From Candidatus Aristotella avistercoris (GTDB lineage: Bacteria; Bacillota; Clostridia; Oscillospirales; Ruminococcaceae), in contig CAJFOV010000049.1 of assembly GCA_904397835.1 (NCBI GenBank), forward strand, positions 1 to 64,000: 64,000 bases of DNA, in the 5' to 3' direction. This document shows positions 7,344 through 14,655 of this stretch, one piece after another. The translations under genes were made by a program, and so were the position numbers. The notes beneath the pieces are model-generated. The model saw only the letters and a list, made by a program, of their open reading frames with translations. It was not told the DNA's origin and searched no databases. Each line of letters begins with the position of its first letter. The first letter of the stretch is position 1.

Positions 7344-8645
7344 ATGGCACTGGTGGATGTCATCAAATATGACGGGGGACCAGACATATTTGCCTGGAAA
7401 TATCCCAACGACGAGCTGGGCACCTGGACCCAGCTGATTGTAGCCGAGACCCAGGAGGCCCTGCTCTTCAAGGGAGGCCAGGCCCTGGACCTGTTCGGCC
7501 CCGGCCGCCACACGCTGGAGACGGCAAATATCCCACTGCTCAACAAGATTGTCAACCTTCCCTTTGGCGGGGATTCCCCCTTTAAGGCGGAGGTTTGGTT
7601 TGTCAACAAGGTGGCCAGCCTGGATGTCAAATGGGGTACCCCCACACCGGTGCAGCTGCAGGATCCAAAGTATAAAATTGTGGTGCCCGTGCGCTCCTAT
7701 GGCCAATTTGGTGTGCAGGTGGCGGACTCCCGCAAATTTTTGCTCAAGCTCATCGGCACCCTGCCGGTCTTCGACAAGGAGACCCTGGTGCGCTACTTCC
7801 GAGGCCTGTATCTGACCAAGGTCAAGGACGCCATCTCCTCCTACCTGGTTCACAAGAATGTGGGCATTCTGGAGATCAACGCCTATCTGGAGGAACTCTC
7901 TGGCTTCTTGCAGGAGCGGCTCGCCCCCACGCTGGAGGAATACGGCATCTCCCTGCTGAACTTTTTTGTCAATGACATCAGCGTTCCAGAGGATGACCCG
8001 GCGGTGGTCCAGCTCAAGGCTGCCCTGGCCAAACGGGCAGAGATGGATATTGTTGGCTACAACTACACCCAGGAGCGCACCTTCGACACCTTGGAAGGGG
8101 CAGCTACAAACCCCGGCTCTATGCAATCTGGCCTGCTGGGCGCGGGCCTTGGCCTTGGCATGGGCGCAGGCATGGGGGGCATGATGGGCGGCCAGTTTGC
8201 CAACCTCTCCCAGGCCATGAACCCCATGGAAGGAACCAAGCCCTGTCCGAAATGTAAATCGCCCATGCCCCAGAATGGCCGCTTCTGCAGCGTCTGCGGC
8301 TATGACACCCAGCAGGAGGATGGCGGTGATCGCCACACCATCACCTGCAGCAACTGCGGCCATCAGTATCCGGACACGGTCAAATTCTGCCCCCAGTGCG
8401 GTGAGGCCTACAACCCCTGCCCCTACTGCCGCGCGGACCTGCCGGAGGGCGCCACCACCTGTCCCCAGTGCGGCCGCCCGCTGCCCAAGCCCTGCCCCCA
8501 CTGTGGAGCCCTCATTGAAAGTGAAGACGCCAAATTCTGTCCCCAGTGCGGTCAGCCTTTGACCCGCACCTGTCCCAACTGCCACACCCAGATCCAGGAC
8601 GGCTGCAAGTTCTGCCCTGAGTGCGGCACCAAACTCACAGACTAA
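7344..8645 (+). CDS. SPFH domain protein with C-terminal zinc-ribbon string (YdjI-like)
   Basis: A 433-residue protein. Residues 1-210 form an SPFH/band-7 domain of the 'virion core protein' type found in Bacillus YdjI, a membrane-stress factor working with a PspA-like protein. Residues 255-290 are a Gly/Met-rich flexible linker (GAGLGLGMGAGMGG). From about 297 to the end at least ten CxxC knuckles (CPKC, CSVC, CSNC, CPQC, CPYC and so on) build four to five zinc ribbons. The start has a GAAAGAAAGGATG site. A four-TM protein follows 36 bases downstream. The ribbons probably bind membrane partners rather than DNA; this is inference. Confidence 0.88.
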   Translation: MALVDVIKYDGGPDIFAWKYPNDELGTWTQLIVAETQEALLFKGGQALDLFGPGRHTLETANIPLLNKIVNLPFGGDSPFKAEVWFVNKVASLDVKWGTPTPVQLQDPKYKIVVPVRSYGQFGVQVADSRKFLLKLIGTLPVFDKETLVRYFRGLYLTKVKDAISSYLVHKNVGILEINAYLEELSGFLQERLAPTLEEYGISLLNFFVNDISVPEDDPAVVQLKAALAKRAEMDIVGYNYTQERTFDTLEGAATNPGSMQSGLLGAGLGLGMGAGMGGMMGGQFANLSQAMNPMEGTKPCPKCKSPMPQNGRFCSVCGYDTQQEDGGDRHTITCSNCGHQYPDTVKFCPQCGEAYNPCPYCRADLPEGATTCPQCGRPLPKPCPHCGALIESEDAKFCPQCGQPLTRTCPNCHTQIQDGCKFCPECGTKLTD

Positions 8646-8681
8646 GCCTACCCGTCGGCCATCCAGAAAGGAAGGATCTGT

Positions 8682-9401
8682 ATGAATGAAACGTTCCGGC
8701 GCAAGGTGCTGCCCTGTGCAGGCATTGGACTGCTGGTGATTCTGCTCACCATTGCGGGATATTTCCTCACGGGCAGGCCTGACCAGTGGGTAAATTTGGA
8801 CTACTTCTCCCTGGGGTTTGTGCTTCTGTCGGAGGTGCTTCTCTTCTTTGTGGGGCTGCCTGCCACGTTGCTAAAGACCTCCCGCGGTAAGGTTCTTGCA
8901 CGCTCTGGTGCCAACGGCATTCTGTTCCTCTATTGGCTTGTCACCTGCCTGTTGGGCTTTTTGGCCCGCCCCCTCTTCACCGTGGAGCGCACCCGGCTGT
9001 TTGTCCTGTGCAACCTGGCGGCCCTGATCGTGGCCCTGGTGGCTCTGGTGGTGTTCTTTGTGGTGTCCGGCCGGCTGGAGCGGCTGGAACATCCTGCTGA
9101 GCCCTCCCACTGGGTCCAGGAATGCCTGGGGCTCATTGCCTCTATGCAGGCCCAGAACAGCCAGCCCACCCTTCAGGAGCCCCTGCACCAGTTGGAGGAG
9201 GCCGCCCGGTATGCGGACCCCACCGCCACCTGCCCCCAGGATGCCCGCATCCACGGGGAGCTGGTGATTCTTCAGCAAAATCTGCTGCTTCCCGCCCAGG
9301 AAGTGGACCTGGTGGGAATTCAAGAACGGATTGTGACCCTGCTGGGGCTGTTCAAAGAGCGCGCAGCCGCCAGCAGTCAACAGAAGCGGGGAAAATATTG
9401 A
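8682..9401 (+). CDS. Four-TM membrane protein of unknown function
   Basis: A 239-residue protein with four hydrophobic segments at about residues 9-29, 42-63, 77-97 and 105-129, then a cytosolic helical domain (about 135-239) with heptad-like Leu spacing (residues 150-215). A strong GAAAGGAAGG site precedes the ATG. It lies 36 bases after the SPFH/zinc-ribbon gene, in the position where YdjG/YdjH-type membrane partners occur in Bacillus, so it may be the membrane anchor of the same stress complex. No family is recognised and function is inferred only from context. Confidence 0.75.
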   Translation: MNETFRRKVLPCAGIGLLVILLTIAGYFLTGRPDQWVNLDYFSLGFVLLSEVLLFFVGLPATLLKTSRGKVLARSGANGILFLYWLVTCLLGFLARPLFTVERTRLFVLCNLAALIVALVALVVFFVVSGRLERLEHPAEPSHWVQECLGLIASMQAQNSQPTLQEPLHQLEEAARYADPTATCPQDARIHGELVILQQNLLLPAQEVDLVGIQERIVTLLGLFKERAAASSQQKRGKY

Positions 9402-9419
9402 TCTGTCAAACGCCAGCCC

Positions 9420-9455
9420 CATTCGGGCACCCTCCATAAGGAAGGTGCCCGAATG
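9420..9455 (+). terminator. Terminator of the SPFH operon
   Basis: A perfect 12-bp stem CATTCGGGCACC / GGTGCCCGAATG with a 12-base loop, followed by ATTTATATTT. Confidence 0.8.
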
Positions 9456-9713
9456 ATTTATATTTGGCTTCTTTCCGGTTTGTGGTGTCACAATCCGATG
9501 CTCGCTATACCCTATGGACTCAACATCGTAATTATATATTCGTGCACCGGCAAGTTTCATAACATAGCAATATCCGTTTTTATGTCGCTTCCAACTCTCT
9601 TATTGATTAGGGCAATATCTCAATTTCACTTTCATAATATTGTTCCTGAAAATGGACTGCTTCTGAAATTTTATTTTGATCGAGATTTAAGGCAATGCTC
9701 CATTCTTTTCTAC

Positions 9714-9756
9714 AAAAAACCGGGCTGACACACAGTGCCAGCCCGGTCTCTTTTTT
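9714..9756 (-). terminator. Terminator of the beta-lactamase-like pair (bidirectional)
   Basis: CCGGGCTG / CAGCCCGG stem (9720-9746) with AAAAAA on the left (U run for the minus strand) and TTTTTT on the right. Confidence 0.88.
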
Positions 9757-9763
9757 GAGGAAA

Positions 9764-10666
9764 TCAGTTGTTCAGATAGGCCTGGTAAATCTCCAGGGAG
9801 AGCTGGGCCAGCATGGCCTCGTACCGGGCGGCGCCTCGGTTGGCCTGGTACTCCTCCGCCTGGCACTTGTTGCCGTTGTAGAAGAGGGTGAGCATATAGT
9901 CCCCCTTGGGAGTGTAGACGATGCCCACATCGTTGACCACCAGGTCGATGGTGCCTGTCTTGTGGGCCACGGGTACCCCAGTGAGATACTTGGGAATGCG
10001 GGAGTTGGTCTGGCAGAGCTTCATAATATCCAGCATCTGGCTGCTGGTCTCCTGGTCCACCCAGGCGCCCCGGTATAGGGCGTCCAACATGGCCATCATG
10101 TCCGCCACGGTGGTCTCATCGTTCTCCTGGGTCTGGCAGACAAAGAAGGGATCGTTGCGCCAGTCCTTCTGGATGGCCTGGCCAAAGGCCTGGGCCGTGG
10201 GTTCCTCCAGGCGCAGATATTCACACAGCAGCTTGCGGCAGGTCCAATCACACTTGGTGTCCTTCAAGCCCAGGGGCTCCAGGACGTTGCGGTAGATGTT
10301 CTCCCGTCCGGCCAGCTGGAACAAAAAGTCCGCGGCGGTGTTGTCGCTCAGCACCATCATCAGGTAGCAGTAGTCGTAGAGGGTGGGCATCAGGCCGTCC
10401 CGCAGGAAATAGAGGACCCCTGTGCCGGGAGATTTGATCTGGGGCCCCAGCTCATACCGGGTCTCCAGGGACAGCTCCCCCGCCTGCACCCGCCGGAAGA
10501 TCTCCGCCAGGACAAAGATCTTAAAGGTGCTCGCCATGGGCATGTGTTCCGTCTCGTTGCAGACAAAGCTCTCCCCGGTGGCAAAGTCCCGGAATCCCAC
10601 CGCCAGCTGGCCAGTGGTGGATGCGGCGTGGCGCGCGACAATCTCCTGCACTTGTTGGATGTTCAT
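9764..10666 (-). CDS. Class A beta-lactamase-fold serine hydrolase, copy 1
   Basis: A 300-residue serine hydrolase with the class A beta-lactamase fold: STFK (residues 46-49, nucleophile Ser and general-base Lys), LSDNTAAD (about 106, the SDN motif) and AHKTGT (about 233, the KTG box). I cannot find the ExxLN omega-loop motif that deacylates beta-lactams. No signal peptide, lipobox or Tat motif is present; the protein starts directly with a helical, polar sequence, so it should stay in the cytosol. It is about 85% identical by eye to the next gene and shares its promoter, being second in the tandem pair. A cytosolic esterase or amidase is as likely as resistance. Confidence 0.85.
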   Translation of the reverse strand: MNIQQVQEIVARHAASTTGQLAVGFRDFATGESFVCNETEHMPMASTFKIFVLAEIFRRVQAGELSLETRYELGPQIKSPGTGVLYFLRDGLMPTLYDYCYLMMVLSDNTAADFLFQLAGRENIYRNVLEPLGLKDTKCDWTCRKLLCEYLRLEEPTAQAFGQAIQKDWRNDPFFVCQTQENDETTVADMMAMLDALYRGAWVDQETSSQMLDIMKLCQTNSRIPKYLTGVPVAHKTGTIDLVVNDVGIVYTPKGDYMLTLFYNGNKCQAEEYQANRGAARYEAMLAQLSLEIYQAYLNN

Positions 10667-10765
10667 GGTTGATTCCTCCTTTATCTGGTTTGATCCCTAA
10701 CAGATGTTGCCTTTGGGCGGATTCCCGCAGGCTCTTTCGGAGCGATTGAGATATTGCGTACAGGG

Positions 10766-11668
10766 TTACCCCTGCAGATAGGCCTGGTAGATCTCCAGGG
10801 AGAGCTGGGCCAGCATGGCCTCGTACCGGGCGGCGCCCCGGTTGGCCAGATATTCCTCCTCCTGGGCCCGGTTGCCGTTGTAGAAGAGGGTGAGCATGTA
10901 GTCCCCCTTGGGGGTATAGACAATGCCCACGTCGTTGATGATATGGTCCAAGGTCCCCGTCTTGTGGGCCACAGGCACCCCGGTGAGGTGCTTGGGGATG
11001 CGGGTGTTGGTCTGGCAGAGCTTCATAATATCCAGCATCTGGCTGCTGGTCTCCCGGTCCACCCAGGCGCCCCGGTAGAGGGCGTCCAACATGACCATCA
11101 TATCCGCCACGGTGGTCTCATCGTTCTCCTGGGTCTGGCAGACAAAGTGGGGGGCATTGCGCCAATTCTTCTTCTTGGCCTGAGCAAAGGCCTGGGCGGA
11201 GGGCTCCTCCAACTGGAAGGCCTGGCACAACAGGGTGCGGCAGGGCCAGTCACACTTGGTGTCCTTCAAGCCCAAAGGCTCCAGGACGTTGTGGTAGATG
11301 TTTTCCCGTCCGGCCAGCTGGAACAGAAAGTCCGCAGAGGTGTTGTCGCTCAGAACCATCATCAGGTAGCAGTAGTCGTAGAGGGTGGGCATCAGACCGT
11401 CCCGCAAAAAATAGAGGATCCCAGAGCCAGGGGACTTGATGGCCGGCCCCAACTCATACCGTCCCTCCAGGGAGAGCTCCCCCGCCTGCACCCGCCGGAA
11501 GATCTCCGCCAGGACAAAGATCTTAAAGGTGCTTGCCATGGGCATGTGCTCTGTCTCGTGGTAGACAAAGCTCTCCCCGGTGGCAAAGTCCCGGAACCCC
11601 ACCGCCAGCTGGCCAGTGGTGGATGCGGCGTGGCGCGCGACAATCTCTTTTACCTGCTGCATTTGCAT
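10766..11668 (-). CDS. Class A beta-lactamase-fold serine hydrolase, copy 2
   Basis: Same length (300) and architecture as its downstream neighbour: STFK at 46-49, SDN in VLSDNTSAD, KTG in AHKTGTLD. The copies differ mostly between residues 140 and 175 (the omega-loop region) and around the last 35 residues, which suggests diverging substrate preference after duplication. It too lacks a signal peptide and an obvious deacylating Glu. It is promoter-proximal; an AAAGGAG site precedes the ATG. The 99-base gap to copy 1 has no promoter I can see, so the two are probably cotranscribed. Confidence 0.85.
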   Translation of the reverse strand: MQMQQVKEIVARHAASTTGQLAVGFRDFATGESFVYHETEHMPMASTFKIFVLAEIFRRVQAGELSLEGRYELGPAIKSPGSGILYFLRDGLMPTLYDYCYLMMVLSDNTSADFLFQLAGRENIYHNVLEPLGLKDTKCDWPCRTLLCQAFQLEEPSAQAFAQAKKKNWRNAPHFVCQTQENDETTVADMMVMLDALYRGAWVDRETSSQMLDIMKLCQTNTRIPKHLTGVPVAHKTGTLDHIINDVGIVYTPKGDYMLTLFYNGNRAQEEEYLANRGAARYEAMLAQLSLEIYQAYLQG

Positions 11669-11803
11669 GGCACTTTCTCCTTTGCAGTCCCATGAGTTGG
11701 GGCAGAAAGCCGGTCCACTGGGACCGGGCGTTCCGCCGCTGTTTCATTTTTAAAAGGATCAAAAAGTTGTAGGTTTAACAAAAACATTGCACCATTTATC
11801 CAT

Positions 11804-11832
11804 AATATAAAACAATCTTACCCATCCGTCAA
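11804..11832 (-). promoter_or_regulatory. Promoter of the beta-lactamase-like pair
   Basis: Minus-strand TTGACG (11827-11832), 17-base spacer, TATATT (11804-11809), in an AT-rich stretch. The leader is about 135 nt. Confidence 0.65.
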
Positions 11833-11887
11833 GAGGAATGAAACATAGATTTATTTTTTGTAGGGGGCAGGTAGAAGTACGGCGCCC

Positions 11888-12256
11888 GCCGCCAGCGTTC
11901 ACCCTGAGCCAGGATCGGCCCTCACCACCTTGGGGAAAACGGGCCGCCCCCATCTTTGCCTGGGGAACAGGTGGAATTTGGGCCAGACAAGGGCATTGCC
12001 GCCAGCGTTCACCTTGGGCCAGGATGGGCCCTCACCGCCTTGAGGAAAGAGGGCCGTCCCATCTCTGCCTGGAAGACAGGTGGAATTTGGGCCGGACAAG
12101 GGCATTGCCGCCAGCGTTCACCCTGGGCCAGGATGGGCCCTCACCGCCTTGGGGAAAGGGGGCCGTCCCATCTCTGCCTGGAAGACAGGTGGAATTTGGG
12201 CCAGACAAGGGCATTGCCGCCAGCGTTCACCCTGGGCCAGGATGGGCCCCGCCGCC
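11888..12256. repeat. 109-bp tandem repeat (minisatellite), about 3.4 copies
   Basis: The unit beginning GCCGCCAGCGTTCACC recurs at 11888, 11998, 12107 and 12216 (periods 110, 109, 109). The second and third copies are nearly identical; the first is more diverged. It precedes the DUF5714 gene and ends just before its promoter. The repeat is GC-rich and neither strand gives a convincing protein. The left flank (about 11856-11892) resembles the short interspersed GTAGGGGGC..GCGCCCGCC palindromes common in this bacterial group. Confidence 0.9.
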
Positions 12257-12268
12257 CCCTCTGGAACG

Positions 12269-12297
12269 TTGCCCCGCGGAGCAGAATGTGATATACT
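12269..12297 (+). promoter_or_regulatory. Promoter of the DUF5714 gene
   Basis: TTGCCC (12269-12274), 17-base spacer, TATACT (12292-12297), directly after the tandem repeat. Confidence 0.65.
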
Positions 12298-12328
12298 GGA
12301 CAAAATTGTGAAAAAGAGGGGATCTGTC

Positions 12329-13048
12329 ATGTCAAGAACCGCCGGAGCCTGCCTGCTGTGCGGGGCGGACCTGGTCTATTACCCGGAGAGCCGCCCTATG
12401 GAGTGCAGCATCTGCCACCGGACCTTTCCCAGCAACGCCTGCTGCCAGGAGGGGCACTTTGTGTGCGATGAATGCCACGAGGCCATGGGACTGAAGGCCA
12501 TCCAGCAGTTCTGCACCGCCACCAAGGAGCAGGACCCCATCGCCATTCTCCAGCAGGTGATGGAGGACCCAGCCATCTACATGCACGGCCCGGAGCACCA
12601 CGTGCTGGTGGGGGCCGCCCTGCTCACCGCCTATCACAATGTCACCGGGGCGCTGGACCTGCCCCGGGCCCTGGAGGAGATGTTCCAGCGGGGCAAGCAG
12701 GTGCCTGGGGGCGCCTGCGGCTTTTGGGGCTGCTGTGGGGCCGGGGTGAGCACCGGCATCTTTTGGAGCATCCTGACCCAGACCACACCCCTGAGCGGCA
12801 AAAGCTGGGGGGATTGCAACCGGATGACCGCCCGGAGCCTGCAGGCCATTGGGGAGATCGGAGGACCCCGGTGCTGCAAGCGCAACTCCTTCACCGCCGT
12901 CCTCACTGCAGTGCGGGCCTTGGAGGAGGAGATGGGGATCATCCTGCCGGTGGCCGGACCGGTGGTCTGTCATTTCCAGCGGGAGAACGCCCAGTGTCTG
13001 GGGCGGCGCTGCCCCTACAACCCTGGCCACTCCCGGCCGCAGCCATAG
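12329..13048 (+). CDS. DUF5714-type Cys-rich protein
   Basis: A 239-residue protein. Residues 8-50 are a Cys-rich zinc-type module (CLLCG, CSIC, CCQEGHFVCDEC). The remainder matches the DUF5714 region by its MHGPEHHVLVGAALLTAYHN motif (about residue 85-104), a CGFWGCCGAG cluster (about 130) and GPRCCKRNS (about 181). The dense Cys and His suggest an Fe-S or metal-binding enzyme, often met near radical SAM or cofactor genes, but no reaction is established. The ATG at 12329 is chosen because the promoter ends at 12297 and GAGGGG precedes it; upstream in-frame codons lie in the tandem repeat. Confidence 0.8.
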   Translation: MSRTAGACLLCGADLVYYPESRPMECSICHRTFPSNACCQEGHFVCDECHEAMGLKAIQQFCTATKEQDPIAILQQVMEDPAIYMHGPEHHVLVGAALLTAYHNVTGALDLPRALEEMFQRGKQVPGGACGFWGCCGAGVSTGIFWSILTQTTPLSGKSWGDCNRMTARSLQAIGEIGGPRCCKRNSFTAVLTAVRALEEEMGIILPVAGPVVCHFQRENAQCLGRRCPYNPGHSRPQP

Positions 13049-13090
13049 CCAGGGAATCGAAGAGAAGATCCCCCAGCCTCCTTTGACACA

Positions 13091-13117
13091 GTGCCCCAGG
13101 CGAATGGCCTGGGGCAC
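13091..13117 (+). terminator. Terminator of the DUF5714 gene
   Basis: A perfect 11-bp stem GTGCCCCAGGC / GCCTGGGGCAC, 5-base loop, followed by TTGTTC. Confidence 0.75.
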
Positions 13118-13478
13118 TTGTTCGGTCCACCGGCAGAAAAGGACATCCTGTGGACGGCGGCAGAGGACCGGCGCGGCCCTTCGGGGAGAACTGGCGGCGC
13201 ACAGTGGAGGCCGTTTTTTGTGGGTTGATTCCCCGCAGTTCACACCCCAGACGCCCCTGCCACGGGAACTGCCCGTATTTTTGTGAGGACACCGCCCTGC
13301 CAATCACAAGCGCCTGTCAAACGGGTGTTTGCACAGGGGTGAACCGTCCAGATAACCGGCCAGCGTCAGGTGTCGCTGGTCAAAGCTTTTTACAAAGGTT
13401 CCCTCCATTTGCCCCTGCCTCTACGGTTGCCACCTACTTTTGCCCTTTGCTCAACTGTCCAAAAGGCTGAAATAGAAT

Positions 13479-13507
13479 GGGGCCCCAGGCGATTTGCCTG
13501 GGGCCCC
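13479..13507 (-). terminator. Hairpin terminator after the YcxB-like pair
   Basis: A perfect 12-bp stem GGGGCCCCAGGC / GCCTGGGGCCCC with a 5-base loop; the minus-strand 3' side is only moderately U-rich. Confidence 0.65.
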
Positions 13508-13519
13508 TCTGGATCCACT

Positions 13520-14035
13520 CTATTTTGTCTTGGGGGATTGGCTCTGCCGGGCCTGGATCAGGCGCTCGCAGTCCTGCCAATCGCCGCCGGAGAAGCCATC
13601 CTTGGCCAGGGGAAGGGTCATGTTCCCCCGGAAGAGCAGCACCAGCAGGTGCTCCGTCTGGCGCAGGGCCACAATGTCCCGATAGTGGACCTTCCGCTGC
13701 CCGCCCTGGGAGGAGGTGATGACGATCTCGTCCCCCAGCTTCACCGTGGAGACAGGGACCTGGTCCGAACAGAGCACCTCCAGGCGATCCAGCTCCATCT
13801 GGATGGCCTTTTTCACCTTCCATCGGATGAGAATGAGGAGAAAGATCCCCCCAACGACGGCCGTGAGGCCTGCGACAGAGATGACATCATCCACCGCCAA
13901 ATTCCACACCAGCCAAAAAATCCCCAGCCCCAACAGGGCCCAGGAGATGGCCTTTGGCATGCGCAGGGCAAGGGACCAATAGGCCCGCTGGTACTCCTCC
14001 ACCACCTCTTTGGTGTATTTCAGTTCATTGGTCAT
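13520..14035 (-). CDS. YcxB-like membrane protein, copy 1
   Basis: A 171-residue protein of the YcxB type: two adjacent membrane helices at about residues 31-48 and 55-72, then a PH-like beta-domain (about 80-160) with the pattern 'ITSSQGG..VHYRDIVALRQTEHLLVLLF..' that marks the family's C-terminal fold. Function is unknown; such proteins are thought to be membrane-attached scaffolds. It has a good GAGGGAA ribosome site and follows a related gene by 50 bases on the same strand. Confidence 0.75.
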   Translation of the reverse strand: MTNELKYTKEVVEEYQRAYWSLALRMPKAISWALLGLGIFWLVWNLAVDDVISVAGLTAVVGGIFLLILIRWKVKKAIQMELDRLEVLCSDQVPVSTVKLGDEIVITSSQGGQRKVHYRDIVALRQTEHLLVLLFRGNMTLPLAKDGFSGGDWQDCERLIQARQSQSPKTK

Positions 14036-14085
14036 GGGTGTTCCCTCTTTCTGTCATATTTTTCTGATCAAACGTTCAAAAGCGG

Positions 14086-14583
14086 CTATCGTCCCAGTTT
14101 TTCCCGGAGCAGGTACCGGCACCCCTGTAGGTTGCCCCGTTGGAACCCATATTTGGTCAGGGGGATGATCATCCCATCCCGCATCACCAGCACCAACAGC
14201 CGCTCCGTCTCGAAGTAGTCCACCAGCTGGCCGTAGGGGATTTGGTAAAAGCCTCCCCTGGGGGGAAAGATGGTGATGATGGAGCCCAGCTCCACCAGAA
14301 CCGTGGGGGGCTGGTTGGGGAAGGCCTCCCTGACCGCGTCCACCCCCTGCTGGGCCGCGTTGGCCCGCTCCCGGTAAAAGAGGAAGATGCAGAGCCCGTC
14401 GGACAGGAGCAGGAACAGGGTGCCAAAGCGGATTCCCCCGCTCATGAGGGAGAGGAGCGCACTGACAGAGAGCAGCACAATGGCCACTGTCCACATGTTG
14501 CGCCTGCGCTGGTTGCAGTAGTCCCAAAAGCCGGTTTGGTACTCCCGCACAATCCCCTCTGTATAAACCGTTCGAACGATCAC
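14086..14583 (-). CDS. YcxB-like membrane protein, copy 2 (GTG start)
   Basis: A 165-residue paralogue of the next gene with the same plan: a short N-terminal helix, two membrane helices at about residues 31-68, and a C-terminal domain containing VELGSIITIFP and IPYGQLVDYFETERLLVLVM. The start is set at GTG 14583, 7 bases after GGAGG; the ATG 14 codons upstream lies inside the secA terminator hairpin. The two genes likely form a pair working in one complex; no function is known. Confidence 0.72.
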   Translation of the reverse strand: MIVRTVYTEGIVREYQTGFWDYCNQRRRNMWTVAIVLLSVSALLSLMSGGIRFGTLFLLLSDGLCIFLFYRERANAAQQGVDAVREAFPNQPPTVLVELGSIITIFPPRGGFYQIPYGQLVDYFETERLLVLVMRDGMIIPLTKYGFQRGNLQGCRYLLREKLGR

Positions 14584-14595
14584 AATTTCTCCTCC

Positions 14596-14634
14596 AAAAA
14601 GGGCGCCGGATGGAATCCGATCCATCCGGCGCCC
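14596..14634 (-). terminator. secA terminator
   Basis: GGGCGCCGGATGG pairs perfectly with CCATCCGGCGCCC (14601-14634, 8-base loop) followed on the minus strand by TTTTT. The ribosome site of the next gene overlaps its 3' edge. Confidence 0.9.
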
Positions 14635-14655
14635 GCTCCCTTTGACCGGATGGTG

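Larger units (their letters stand above)
9402..9763. other. AT-rich intergenic stretch between convergent genes
   Basis: 362 bases. Both ends are terminators (9420-9455 and 9720-9746). The middle (about 9465-9715) is markedly AT-rich compared with its surroundings and has no start codon with a ribosome site, so I see no gene. It may be a remnant of inserted DNA. Confidence 0.5.
13049..13519. other. Intergenic stretch between convergent genes
   Basis: 471 bases bracketed by two strong hairpins (13091-13117 and 13479-13507). The middle has no reading frame with a ribosome site and no recognised RNA. Confidence 0.5.

Noticed and set aside
9453-9728. 91-codon frame in the AT-rich gap
   Set aside because: It starts inside a terminator hairpin, has no ribosome site, and ends in the opposing terminator.
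9764-11668. Beta-lactam resistance genes
   Set aside because: Core motifs are present, but no signal peptide and no ExxLN deacylation motif could be found, so resistance is not supported.
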